From NCBI GenBank assembly GCA_022340585.1, contig JAJDNS010000003.1:1-64000 (forward strand): a DNA stretch of 64,000 bases, read 5' to 3'. The notes beneath the pieces are model-generated. The model ran no database searches, was not told where the DNA came from, and was given only the letters and a program-made list of their open reading frames with translations. How positions within the stretch are numbered: position 1 is the first letter of the stretch; each line of letters opens with the position of its first letter. The position numbers were made by a program, and so were the translations under genes. Shown here in pieces: positions 9,076 through 17,199 of this stretch. This DNA is from Acidobacteriota bacterium. GTDB lineage: Bacteria > Acidobacteriota > Vicinamibacteria > Fen-336.

Positions 9076-9522
9076 GGGTTGATTATGGCCCGCGACCGGG
9101 GCCGGCGCCGGGAAGGCCGTCCCCCTGATCCTCCGGGGCCCTCCTTCCCCGCAGTCCGGAAACGGGAACACCCATTCATCGCGGATCATTCTTAGTCACC
9201 AAAATGACTACCCTCAGTTGATCCGGAGGGCGCACGAAGATGGCTCATCAGTTCTATGGCCCGCGACCACCCGCTGAGAGGAGACTTGAGCTGGGGAAGG
9301 CACCGACGATTCACGCCTTGATGCATTCTCCCTTTCCCCCTTCCGTCCCGCGTCCGGCGTGCGGACCCCGCCGCTGGACTCGCCGCCCATCCCCCGGGCG
9401 AGCCGAATCTTTAGTCGGACGCGGGACGGGTCTTTCCCTGGACTCGTGAAGACGTCGGAGCGTGCGCACGCGGACCCGGAGTTGAGGCACAATGCGGGCC
9501 GTCAACCCACGAGGAGACCGAC
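9076..9522. other. Intergenic region upstream of uvrC and the NTF2-like gene
   Basis: About 450 bases between two divergent genes. It holds one clear inverted repeat (9193-9210) and otherwise only low-complexity GC-rich sequence; short open frames here look like chance and have no ribosome sites. I see no RNA gene. Confidence 0.6.
9193..9210. promoter_or_regulatory. Inverted repeat TAGTCA-N6-TGACTA, candidate operator
   Basis: Perfect 6-bp arms separated by CCAAAA form an 18-bp dyad about 118 bases upstream of the uvrC start, in locally AT-richer sequence. It does not match a LexA box I know. A dimeric regulator site is possible, regulating uvrC or a far-upstream promoter of the NTF2-like gene. 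Confidence 0.4.
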
Positions 9523-9999
9523 ATGACACGTTGGATTCGATTCGGCTCCGTCCTGCTGCTCGTCCTGGCCTCGGCCCCCACCGGCGCCGCCGGGGATGGC
9601 GACACCGCGGCGGTGGAGAAGGCGGTCCTGAAGGCTCACCACGAGATGAAGGTGGCGGCCGAGGCGCTGGACGCCAACTCCTTCTTCTCCTTCATCCTCG
9701 ACGAGGCTCGAGGGCCGGTCATCCAGGACGGACGGCTGTTTCCCAGCCGAGCCGAGGCCTTCGAGGTCGTCGAGCGTGGCTTCGAAGGAGTCGCCAGCGT
9801 GGAGCGCGTCTACGAGAGTGAGGACGTCACCGTGATCTCCGATGAGGCCGCGCTCCTCACCGGGAACGGCACCTCCACGGTCACCCTCGGAGACGGCCGC
9901 CGCCTCAGCGGGCCCTTCGCCGTTTCCCTGGTCTTCGTCCAGAGGGACGGCGCGTGGAAGGTGCTCCACGGCCATTACTCCACCCCCAACCCGCGCTGA
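9523..9999 (+). CDS. Secreted SnoaL/NTF2-like protein (DUF4440-type)
   Basis: 158 aa with a Sec signal peptide (basic start, hydrophobic VLLLVLASAPTGAAG). The mature part has the NTF2-like pattern: a helix (VEKAVLKAHHEMKVAAEALD), a strand region around FFSFILDEARG, and the paired final strands FAVSLVFVQRDGAWKVLHGH, with the terminal W-K-V-x-x-x-H typical of DUF4440/SnoaL-like proteins. Such proteins act as small-molecule binders or isomerases; no substrate can be deduced. Monocistronic, with AGGAG upstream of the ATG. Confidence 0.78.
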   Translation: MTRWIRFGSVLLLVLASAPTGAAGDGDTAAVEKAVLKAHHEMKVAAEALDANSFFSFILDEARGPVIQDGRLFPSRAEAFEVVERGFEGVASVERVYESEDVTVISDEAALLTGNGTSTVTLGDGRRLSGPFAVSLVFVQRDGAWKVLHGHYSTPNPR

Positions 10000-10023
10000 A
10001 CGCCGGCCAGACGACCGGTCGGG

Positions 10024-10767
10024 CTAGGAGCGTGTCGCCTCGAGCAGGCGCTTCCGCTCGTCCCGGGGAAAGCGCTCGATGGCGTAGCGGACCGTCGTGC
10101 GTGGGATCTTCGGTCCCTCGGCTCTGAGGAACCGCTCCAGGCGCGGCATGTCGGACTTGCCGGCCTCCCGCAGCAGCCAACCGACGGCCTTGCGCATGAG
10201 GTCTTCGCGGTCCTCGAAGAGCCGCGAGGCCACGTCGTAGGCCGTGTCCAGGCACTGTCCGTGGCGAGCGAGGGGAACGAAGGTCACCACCGCGCCGCGA
10301 CGCAGCCAGAGACTGGGCGACCGGGTCCAGGCCACGATCTCCGGAATGACGTCGGGGTGCTCTTCCACCAGGGGGGCGAGCACCGACGGGGCCAGGTTGT
10401 CCACGAGGGCCCAGTTGCCGCACGACCTCTCGAGCCAGCGCCGCACGTCCTTGACCAGCTCGGGGCCGGCCTCGCCGACGAAGGCGGCCACCGCCTGGAA
10501 GCCCATCCCTCGGGGCTCGAGGTGCGGGTCCCTCACCATGGCATTGCAGAAGGTCACGGCGTCGCGCAGGGTCCAGGATCCCTTCACCTGCCCCAGCAGG
10601 TCCTTGAGCATCTTCCTGGCGACGGGCGTCGAGAGACCGTAGAGCTCGACGGGCTCCTTGAAGTATCGCTGGTCGGACGCCGCCCGGCCGGGATCCGCCC
10701 TCCTTCGCATCGTCGCGATCATCTCCTCGGCCGCCCGCCGGGGCGGGATCCCGCTGGTTCTGGCCAT
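10024..10767 (-). CDS. DNA alkylation repair protein, AlkD family
   Basis: 247 aa, all-helical ALK/HEAT-repeat DNA glycosylase family that excises N3- and N7-alkylated purines without base flipping. The N-terminus has YFKEPVELYGLSTPVARKM as in AlkD; the active-site segment CGNWALVDNLAP keeps a Trp and an Asp four residues apart, as in Bacillus cereus AlkD (W109/D113); SLWLRRGAVVTFVPLA matches the second Trp region. ATG at 10767 is preceded by GGGAAGAAGAG. Lies alone between two plus-strand genes. Confidence 0.88.
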   Translation of the reverse strand: MARTSGIPPRRAAEEMIATMRRRADPGRAASDQRYFKEPVELYGLSTPVARKMLKDLLGQVKGSWTLRDAVTFCNAMVRDPHLEPRGMGFQAVAAFVGEAGPELVKDVRRWLERSCGNWALVDNLAPSVLAPLVEEHPDVIPEIVAWTRSPSLWLRRGAVVTFVPLARHGQCLDTAYDVASRLFEDREDLMRKAVGWLLREAGKSDMPRLERFLRAEGPKIPRTTVRYAIERFPRDERKRLLEATRS

Positions 10768-10950
10768 CTCTTCTTCCCTCGATTGGAAGATGGGAGTCGG
10801 GACAGTTCATATCACGACCGGGCCAGGAGCCGGAGGTTCGATCCGGGCCCTGTGGAGCCGTGCCTCCGCGCCGGCGCCAAAGGCGCGACTCGACCACGCT
10901 TGTCCCGGCGCGCTTCGTGGATGCTCGTGTCGTCGAGGTATAAAGCAGGC

Positions 10951-13002
10951 GTGGGGGGAAGGACGATCACCGCGGGGCTCCTGGCCGGCATGGCGCTGAC
11001 GGCAGCCACCGCGAGCGCCGCCGACGCTCCGAGCACCACCGCCACGCTTCTGCCCGCGCCCCCGGTGATCGACGGCGACGTCACCGAGGTCGAGTGGGCG
11101 GGGGCCGCCGTCGTCGACGGGCACTTCATCCAGATCGAGCCGGAGTTCGGGCAGCCCTCGCCGTTTCGTACGGTCGTCCGCATCGGCCAGACGAACGCCG
11201 CCCTCTACGTGGCATTTGAAAGCTACGACCCCGATCCCGACCGCCTGGCGGCGGCGGTGACCCGCCGCGACGGGGACCTGGGCGACGACGACGCGGTGGG
11301 CGTGGTCCTGGACACGTTCCTCGACGGGCGCACCGCCTACGGCTTTGCCACCAATCCCCTCGCGACTCAGTGGGATGCCCGGATTGCCGACAACGGGCGC
11401 ACCACCGACGAGGTCTGGGACGAGGCCTGGGCCTGCGCTTCCCGACGCCACGGGGACCGGTGGACCACGGAGTTCGAGATCCCGTTCGCGATCTTGAGGT
11501 TCGAGCCCGGCGAGGATCGCACCTGGGGCTTGAGCCTGATGCGAACGGTCCCGCGGCGTCTGGAGGTCTCGTTGTGGTCGGGGCCGGCCGAGGACCCGTT
11601 CCGGGTTTCCCGTTTCGGCACGCTCACCGGCCTGAAGCTCGGGTCGCGAGAAGAGAAGTCGTGGCAGCTGATCCCCTATGGCCTCGCCGCGGCGGAAGAG
11701 GGGGAGAAGACCGACCTCGAGATCGGTGGAGATGCCCGCTGGCGCCCTTCGAGCGCGGTCGCCGTGGACGCCACGGCGAACCCCGACTTCGCTCTCATCG
11801 AAGCCGACGTGGAGGTCATCAACCTCACGCGCTTCGAGCTCTTCATCCCCGAGAAGCGGCCCTTCTTCCTCGAGGGCAGCGAGATGTACCAGCAGCGCAT
11901 CCGACAGTTCTACAGCCGTCGGATCGGGGACATCACCTGGGGCACGAAGGCCATCGGCACCGTGGGAAGGACGGACTTCTCGGCCATCGTCGCGTCGGAA
12001 AGCCAGCCGATCGAAGGCTTCGACGACACCATCCGGGCCCACTACGGCATCGGGCGCCTCCAGCGGACGCTCCCCGGCGGGTCGACGGTCGGCCTGCTCG
12101 GCGGCAACCGTCGGCGCGGCGGCATCGACCAGGGCTCCGTCGGGGTCGACACGACGCTCTTCTTCACCGAGACGCTGGGCTTCACCGGGCAGCTCCTGAG
12201 CGTTCACGGCCCCACCGCGAAGGGCGGCCTGGCGTGGTTCGTGCGTCCCTCGTACGACAGCGCCCGGACCCACTTTCACGTCCGCTATACGAACCTCGAC
12301 CCCGGAATCAGCGAGGATTTCAACGCAGTCGGCTTCCTCCGGGACGACGACCGGCGCGAGTTCGACACGAACCTCACCCGCAACTTCTGGATCGAGAACG
12401 GACCGGTGGAGAAGGTCGAGGCGGGGGCGAACTACAACCGCTTCTACAGCCACGACGGCACCTTGCGGGCCTGGGCTCTCGACGCCGAGGTGGAGGTGAC
12501 CTTTCGCAACGGATTCGAGGTGGAGATCGGGAGGATCGACGACTACCAGCTCTTCGAGAAGGGGTTCCGCAACGACCGCACCGCCCTGGAGGTGGGCTGG
12601 GACGGACGGGACGGAAGGTCGATCCGAGCGTTCGCGGCGCGGGGCGTCAACTTCGATTCCGATCTCCGGCTCTACGGTGCCTCCGCGGACTGGGCCTTCG
12701 GCGACGCCTGGCGCCTCGGCTACTCCCTCACCCGCCTCGAGCTCGACCCGGACCCGGCGGGGGACACCACCTGGATCCACGTGCTCGAGGGGCTCTACGC
12801 CTTCACCCCCGACCTCTTCGTCAAGCTCTTCACCCAGACCAACTCCGCCATCGACAAGGTCAACGTGCAGCTCGTGGGGGTCTGGCGGTTCAAGCCGCCC
12901 TTCGGATCGCTCCAGCTCGCCTACCAGAGAGGCACGTCGGAAGCCGGCGAGGTCTCCACCCAGGGTGACACCGTCTTCACCAAGCTCTCCTGGGTCTTTT
13001 AG
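10951..13002 (+). CDS. DUF5916 outer-membrane protein with N-terminal CBM9-like domain
   Basis: About 683 aa. Signal peptide ending near ATASAADA, then a carbohydrate-binding family 9-like beta-sandwich (APPVIDGDVTEVEWAGAA) of ~200 residues, then the DUF5916 barrel with the hallmark FIPEKRPFFLEGSEMY and many amphipathic strands, ending KLSWVF with a C-terminal Phe typical of BamA substrates. Role unknown; these occur widely in Bacteroidota and Acidobacteriota. Start is uncertain: GTG at 10951 lies seven bases after TATAAA (10939-10944) and gives a normal signal peptide; ATG at 10921 or 10990 are alternatives. The frame is open far upstream but that part antisense-overlaps alkD. Confidence 0.83.
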   Translation: MGGRTITAGLLAGMALTAATASAADAPSTTATLLPAPPVIDGDVTEVEWAGAAVVDGHFIQIEPEFGQPSPFRTVVRIGQTNAALYVAFESYDPDPDRLAAAVTRRDGDLGDDDAVGVVLDTFLDGRTAYGFATNPLATQWDARIADNGRTTDEVWDEAWACASRRHGDRWTTEFEIPFAILRFEPGEDRTWGLSLMRTVPRRLEVSLWSGPAEDPFRVSRFGTLTGLKLGSREEKSWQLIPYGLAAAEEGEKTDLEIGGDARWRPSSAVAVDATANPDFALIEADVEVINLTRFELFIPEKRPFFLEGSEMYQQRIRQFYSRRIGDITWGTKAIGTVGRTDFSAIVASESQPIEGFDDTIRAHYGIGRLQRTLPGGSTVGLLGGNRRRGGIDQGSVGVDTTLFFTETLGFTGQLLSVHGPTAKGGLAWFVRPSYDSARTHFHVRYTNLDPGISEDFNAVGFLRDDDRREFDTNLTRNFWIENGPVEKVEAGANYNRFYSHDGTLRAWALDAEVEVTFRNGFEVEIGRIDDYQLFEKGFRNDRTALEVGWDGRDGRSIRAFAARGVNFDSDLRLYGASADWAFGDAWRLGYSLTRLELDPDPAGDTTWIHVLEGLYAFTPDLFVKLFTQTNSAIDKVNVQLVGVWRFKPPFGSLQLAYQRGTSEAGEVSTQGDTVFTKLSWVF

Positions 13003-13090
13003 TTGCGAGTCCGCTGCCCGTGAACGTCGGACTCGCAACCTTCCTTTCTCTCATTCCGAGTCCGCCCCGTTCCAGCGTCGGACTCGGAAT
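13003..13090 (+). repeat. Tandem pair of 51-bp units, each a perfect hairpin
   Basis: Unit 1: TTGCGAGTCCG (13003-13013) pairs with CGGACTCGCAA (13028-13038), 11 bp. Unit 2: ATTCCGAGTCCG (13053-13064) pairs with CGGACTCGGAAT (13079-13090), 12 bp. The units are offset by 51 bp and share GAGTCCG and CGTCGGACTCG. One stem pair differs between copies as a compensated change (G-C at 13005/13036 versus C-G at 13056/13087). The first begins one base after the DUF5916 stop and is followed by CCTTCCTTTCTCT, so it may also terminate transcription. Confidence 0.8.
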
Positions 13091-13091
13091 C

Positions 13092-13139
13092 TTCCGTTCC
13101 GTTCCGTTCCGTCGTCCGTTCCGTTCCGTTCGGTTCCGT
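13092..13139 (+). repeat. TTCCG pentanucleotide tandem repeat, degenerate
   Basis: Four perfect TTCCG units (13092-13111), a TCG/TCCG interruption, then two or three further TTCCG-like units ending at about 13139. Follows the hairpin pair directly. It lies outside any supported gene, about 70 bases beyond the egtB stop. Confidence 0.75.
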
Positions 13140-13209
13140 CGCGCGTCACTCCCCCCCACCGCCCTGCCACACTCCCCCCGCACCTGGCCTCCGCATCGTG
13201 TCCCCGGAC

Positions 13210-14511
13210 CTACCCGTCCCGCACGCAGCGGAACTTCGAGAACACGTACGGGTAGTGGGGCCGGAACCAGTTCCGGAAGCTGCGCCGGACGAGGCCGAGA
13301 TCGGTGGCCCACGAGCCTCCGAGCATGACGAAGTGCCGGTCGTCGAAGAAATCGGCAGAGTACCCCTCGTAGCCTTCCAGCGGCCGGAACCCCGGGAGCG
13401 GGCCGAAGGGAGTGGAGGTCCACTCCCACCCGTTCCCCACGAGCTCGTGGACCCCGAACGCGCTCGCTCCCGCGCGGTGGGACCCGACCGGCGCCGGCGA
13501 CCAGAGCCGGAAGCCGAGGTTGCCGTGCTCGGGGCGCGGGCCGTCGTCCCCCCAGGGGTGCTCCCGGAGTTCACCCTCGGGAGTGCCGAAGGCCGCCCGG
13601 TGGTACTCGGCCTCGGTGGGAAGGCGCCCGTCCCGCCAGCGGGCGTACGCGGCCGCCTCGCAGTGCGTGACCGAAACCGGCCACGCCGCGGCCTCCTCGA
13701 AGGGCCGGTCGCCCAGAGCGGTCTTCACCCGAACCTCTCCGTCGACGCACACCCACGAACCCGGCCGCACGTGCCCGCGCCCGTCGATCCAGCCCCACCC
13801 GTCCGGGGTCCACAGCTTCTGATCCCGGTATCCGCCGTCCTCCACAAAGGCCCGGAAGTCCTGGTTGGTGACCGGCACGGTGTCGATCCGAAAGGCCGGG
13901 ACCTCGAGGGTGAGCTCGTCGTGCTCGTTGTCCCAGCGGAAGCGACCGCTTCTGGGCGCCCCGAGGACGGCGGATCCGGCGGGAACCAGCACCGAGTCCG
14001 GGCGGGCGGCCTCCCCGGCCGGCGCCTCGGGGAGCTCGCCCTCTCTCCGCTTCAGCCCCCCCGGCAGCTCCTGGACCATGTACAGCAGCGTCTCGTGGTG
14101 CATGAGCTCGTGCTCCAGCACCATGGGCACCACGTCGCGGACCGCGGCGTCGTCGAGGATCTCCGGGAGCGCGCCTCGCACGCGATCGCGGTACGCGAGC
14201 ACGTCGTCATGCGGGGGCCAGGCCGCACCGTCGTCGGTGGGCGCCTCGCCGTCGTCGGGGGGATCGATGCCCCGCTCGAAGAGGTCGTCGAGCTCGGCGG
14301 CGAAGGCCGGACGGCCCGCCACCCGTCTCCAGAGGTGGTTCCAGGCGAAGGCCGGCAGATGGCCCACGTAGAAGAGAAACGGCTGGCGGAGAGAGATGGG
14401 CCGAGCCAGGATCGCCTCGGGCTCCAGGAGCCCGAAGATCTGGTCCGACCGCTCCCAGGCAGCCTCGAGCTGCCCAAGAGGCGTCGACGGTGGGGCCGGC
14501 GAAGGGGTCAC
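13210..14511 (-). CDS. egtB: Ergothioneine biosynthesis sulfoxide synthase EgtB
   Basis: Non-haem iron enzyme (433 aa) that joins hercynine with a thiol (gamma-Glu-Cys or Cys) using O2. N-terminal DinB-like domain with the iron triad as H51 (YVGHLP), H134 and H138 (LEHELMHHE), the same numbers as in Mycolicibacterium thermoresistibile EgtB. A middle ~50-residue acidic insert (80-100) precedes the C-terminal formylglycine-generating-enzyme-like domain (VPAGSAVLG, RLPTEAEYHRAAFG, NGWEWTSTPFG). GTG at 14511 overlaps the egtD stop as GTGA. The egtA, egtC and egtE genes are not in the window; thiol donor cannot be told. Confidence 0.94.
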   Translation of the reverse strand: MTPSPAPPSTPLGQLEAAWERSDQIFGLLEPEAILARPISLRQPFLFYVGHLPAFAWNHLWRRVAGRPAFAAELDDLFERGIDPPDDGEAPTDDGAAWPPHDDVLAYRDRVRGALPEILDDAAVRDVVPMVLEHELMHHETLLYMVQELPGGLKRREGELPEAPAGEAARPDSVLVPAGSAVLGAPRSGRFRWDNEHDELTLEVPAFRIDTVPVTNQDFRAFVEDGGYRDQKLWTPDGWGWIDGRGHVRPGSWVCVDGEVRVKTALGDRPFEEAAAWPVSVTHCEAAAYARWRDGRLPTEAEYHRAAFGTPEGELREHPWGDDGPRPEHGNLGFRLWSPAPVGSHRAGASAFGVHELVGNGWEWTSTPFGPLPGFRPLEGYEGYSADFFDDRHFVMLGGSWATDLGLVRRSFRNWFRPHYPYVFSKFRCVRDG

Positions 14512-15509
14512 GGCTCCTCCTCGGAGGGGATGGTTTCATGGCTGCGACGCAGCAGGGCGCACGCAAAGAGCTGGTCGGGGTCGGTGTACCAGGCCTCGAC
14601 GCAGAGGCCGGTCCCCGGGAGGCGGGCTTCCAACGATCCCCGGGTGTACTTGCAGGACAGCTCGGTCCGGATCTCGTCGCCGGGCTCCAGGACCATCTGG
14701 AGGTTGGCGCCGGGGATGGAGACCCGCATGCCGCGGGTGGCCCGGAGGCGCATCTCGATCCAGGCGTTGTCCGGGTCGTAGAAGGCCACGTGCTCGAAGG
14801 CCTCGGGCTCGAAGTCGGCGCCGAGATGGGTGTTCACCACTCGCAGGATGTTGCGGTTGAACTCCGCCGTCACTCCCGCGGAGTCGTTGTAGGCGGCGTG
14901 GAGCCGGGCCGCGTCCTTCACCAGGTCGAGGCCCAGGAGGAAGGCATCGCCCGGGTCGAGCTGGCGGGCCAGGTCCCGCAGGAACGGGGGCACCCGGTCC
15001 GGGTGAAGGTTGCCGATGGTGCCGGCGAGAAAGAGCGCGAGGCGCCCGCCACCGGCCCCCAGGGCCGGAAGGTCCTCGAGAAAGTCGCCGACCACTCCCC
15101 GCACCGCGAGATCGGGGTAGTCGGCGTCGAGCTGACGGGCCGACTCGATCAGGAAGCCCTCGCTGATGTCGAGCAGCACGCAGCGCTCCAGGAGCTCCCG
15201 GTGCGCCATGGCGTCCAGGAGCAGGCGGACCTTGCGCCCCACCCCGGAGCCCAGCTCGCACAGCTCCCGGGGCTGCACCCGGTCCACGACTTCCTGGGCG
15301 ATGGTCTCCAGGATCGCCTCCTCGGTGCGCGTCGGGTAGTACTCGGGCAGACGCGTGATGTCGTCGAAGAGGGCGCTGCCCCGGTCGTCGTAGAAGTACT
15401 TGGAGGGCAGCTCGGGCAGGGGACGCTTCTGAAGCCCCTCGCGCACCTCGTCCGACATGCGCGAGGACATGTCGCTCGAGTCTCGAACGCGCTCGATGCG
15501 CGCGCTCAC
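14508..15509 (-). CDS. egtD: L-histidine N-alpha-methyltransferase EgtD
   Basis: SAM-dependent enzyme (333 aa) that trimethylates histidine to hercynine, first step of ergothioneine synthesis; feeds EgtB encoded directly downstream. Conserved parts: substrate-loop Tyr residues in KYFYDDRGSALFDDI and EYYPTRTE, SAM motif CELGSGVGRKV, AGTIGNLHP containing the histidine-binding Asn, and IRTELSCKYTR near the C-terminus with the conserved Glu. GTG at 15509 fits the family length; the ATG at 15593 would add 28 unrelated residues. An egtD-egtB coupled pair is a minimal ergothioneine cassette found in many phyla. Confidence 0.94.
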   Translation of the reverse strand: MSARIERVRDSSDMSSRMSDEVREGLQKRPLPELPSKYFYDDRGSALFDDITRLPEYYPTRTEEAILETIAQEVVDRVQPRELCELGSGVGRKVRLLLDAMAHRELLERCVLLDISEGFLIESARQLDADYPDLAVRGVVGDFLEDLPALGAGGGRLALFLAGTIGNLHPDRVPPFLRDLARQLDPGDAFLLGLDLVKDAARLHAAYNDSAGVTAEFNRNILRVVNTHLGADFEPEAFEHVAFYDPDNAWIEMRLRATRGMRVSIPGANLQMVLEPGDEIRTELSCKYTRGSLEARLPGTGLCVEAWYTDPDQLFACALLRRSHETIPSEEEP

Positions 15510-15719
15510 CGGCCTCGTCTTCCTGGGAGCACCTTCCCCGAGTCTATCGAGCGATCGCCTGTGAGCCAAATGGGATGAGCTCGCCGCCGTCACACGGATG
15601 CCACGCGCCGCTCCAGGGCGCCCAGGATCCGCTCCCCCTTCCCGCGGATCTCCCTGTCACATGTTCGTCGTGCGCGTGCCTGTCCCTTCTGCGGGGGCGA
15701 CCGGCCGAATGCGGCTCCT

Positions 15720-17078
15720 CTATGTCCGCTGCATTCGCTCCGGGTCCCACCCGAGGATCTTCTTCTCCCGGTAGCTCTGGTTGCACAGGAGCGCCGGCGC
15801 CGCCGCCCGATACCCGAAGGTCGCGTCCTCCACGACCTTTCCACCGGTCCTCATCGCGTGGAAGAAGTTGCGGAAGTGGTCCAGGCGGTCGCTGTATCCT
15901 CTCGGTGAGCGGTACAGGGTCTCTCCCGACTCCGACAGGTTCGGCCGCTCCAGCTCCGGGTACTTCTTCCGGTACTCCTTGAGGAAGGCCTCCTGCTGGG
16001 CCTTGCTGAACGTTCCGATCGTGTAGCCGGGCTCCCCTTCAGCCGCCCGACGGGAGACGCTGACCCCGGCCCCGCTGATGGTCATGATGCCCTCGTTCCC
16101 GACGAAGCGGAACTCCTGGCTGCCGCCGCTGCCGTCGGCGAAGTCCACCTGCAGGGACATGGTGAAGGGCGGGTGGCTCTCGGTCTCCGGGTAGTCGAAC
16201 AGACCGACCATCACGTCCGGGGCGTCCCGGCCGTCCTTCCAGTAGCGGATCCCGCCGGTGGCGGTGACGCGCTCGGGCCCGTTCGACCCCAGCGCGAAGT
16301 GGATCCCGGAGAACAGGTGGACGAACAGGTCTCCGGAGACGCCGGTGCCGTAGTCCCAGTAGTTGCGCCAGCGGAAGAAGCGCACCGGGTCGAAGGGCCG
16401 CGACGGGGCGTTCCCGAGGAACCGCTTCCAGTCGACGGTCTCCGGGGAGGCGTCGGTGGGGATGGAGTACTGCCAGGCACCGATGGCCGAGTTCCGGTTG
16501 TAGCGCGCCTCGACCATGTTCAAGGTGCCGATGGCGCCGGCGCGGAACAGCTCCCCGGCCTTCTCGTACACCACGGAGCTGACCCGCTGGCTGCCGACGA
16601 TCAGGACCTGCCCGGTCTCCTTCTCGGCCTCCATGAGGTCCGGCCCCTCCTCGAGATCGTGGATCATGGGCTTCTCGAGGTAGACGGCCTTGCCCGCCCG
16701 CATGGCGTCGACGGCGATCTGGGTGTGCCAGTGATCCGGGGTGGCCACGATCACCGCGTCGACGTCCGGGCGATCGAGGATCTCCCGGTAGTCCCGGGTG
16801 GTCGTCACGTCCTCGCCGAACGTCTCCTTGACCCGGGTCAGCCGGCCGTCGTAGCAGTCCGCCGCCGCCACGAACTCGACCCCGGGGACCTCCAGGGCCG
16901 TCCGGGTGTCGCCGAAGCCCATGCCGCCCATGCCGATGGTGGCGATCCGGATCGCGTCGCTGGGGGCGACGGAGCGGGATTCCTGCGCCTCGAGAGCGGA
17001 CGGGCCGAGGGTGGCCACCAGGGTCGAGCCGGCCGCCAGCTTCATGAAGTCGCGTCGTGAGCTTTGGTCTTTCGCCAT
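15720..17078 (-). CDS. Tat-exported Gfo/Idh/MocA family oxidoreductase
   Basis: 452 aa. Twin-arginine signal SSRRDFMKLAAGSTLVATLG, then a Rossmann domain (IRIATIGMGGMGFGDTRTAL; VDAVIVATPDHWHTQIA; YLEKPM with the conserved EKP Lys) and a C-terminal alpha/beta substrate domain. Members act on sugars or polyols with tightly bound NAD(P), which fits folded Tat export. Substrate unknown. The WKRFLGNAPSRPFDPVRFF pattern is common in secreted members from Planctomycetota and Acidobacteriota. ATG at 17078 has GAGGAAGAG upstream; an upstream ATG (17180) is not preceded by a site. Confidence 0.92.
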   Translation of the reverse strand: MAKDQSSRRDFMKLAAGSTLVATLGPSALEAQESRSVAPSDAIRIATIGMGGMGFGDTRTALEVPGVEFVAAADCYDGRLTRVKETFGEDVTTTRDYREILDRPDVDAVIVATPDHWHTQIAVDAMRAGKAVYLEKPMIHDLEEGPDLMEAEKETGQVLIVGSQRVSSVVYEKAGELFRAGAIGTLNMVEARYNRNSAIGAWQYSIPTDASPETVDWKRFLGNAPSRPFDPVRFFRWRNYWDYGTGVSGDLFVHLFSGIHFALGSNGPERVTATGGIRYWKDGRDAPDVMVGLFDYPETESHPPFTMSLQVDFADGSGGSQEFRFVGNEGIMTISGAGVSVSRRAAEGEPGYTIGTFSKAQQEAFLKEYRKKYPELERPNLSESGETLYRSPRGYSDRLDHFRNFFHAMRTGGKVVEDATFGYRAAAPALLCNQSYREKKILGWDPERMQRT

Positions 17079-17199
17079 GGTCTCTTCCTCAAGGAAAGGG
17101 GGGACACGAGGAGCGTCGCAGCAGTTTGTCGGTCGGAGGATAGATGTCGGGACGTCTCCTGCGCAACCGTTCTGGGCCACGCGGCGTGAGGCGGTGCCG

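Noticed and set aside
9214-9492. 92-codon ORF on the minus strand upstream of uvrC
   Set aside because: No ribosome site, atypical Ser/Arg composition, no domain; overlaps another open frame on the other strand.
10830-10860. tRNA-like GGTTCGATCC string
   Set aside because: No acceptor or anticodon stem can be formed around it; it lies between alkD and the DUF5916 gene.
10807-13038. 743-codon open frame on the minus strand
   Set aside because: Antisense to the DUF5916 gene; the other strand has clear signal peptide, DUF5916 motifs and stop-adjacent hairpin. High GC creates such long mirror frames.
13003-13139. CRISPR-like array
   Set aside because: Only two units, no spacers of constant length, no cas genes; the rest is a TTCCG tandem repeat.
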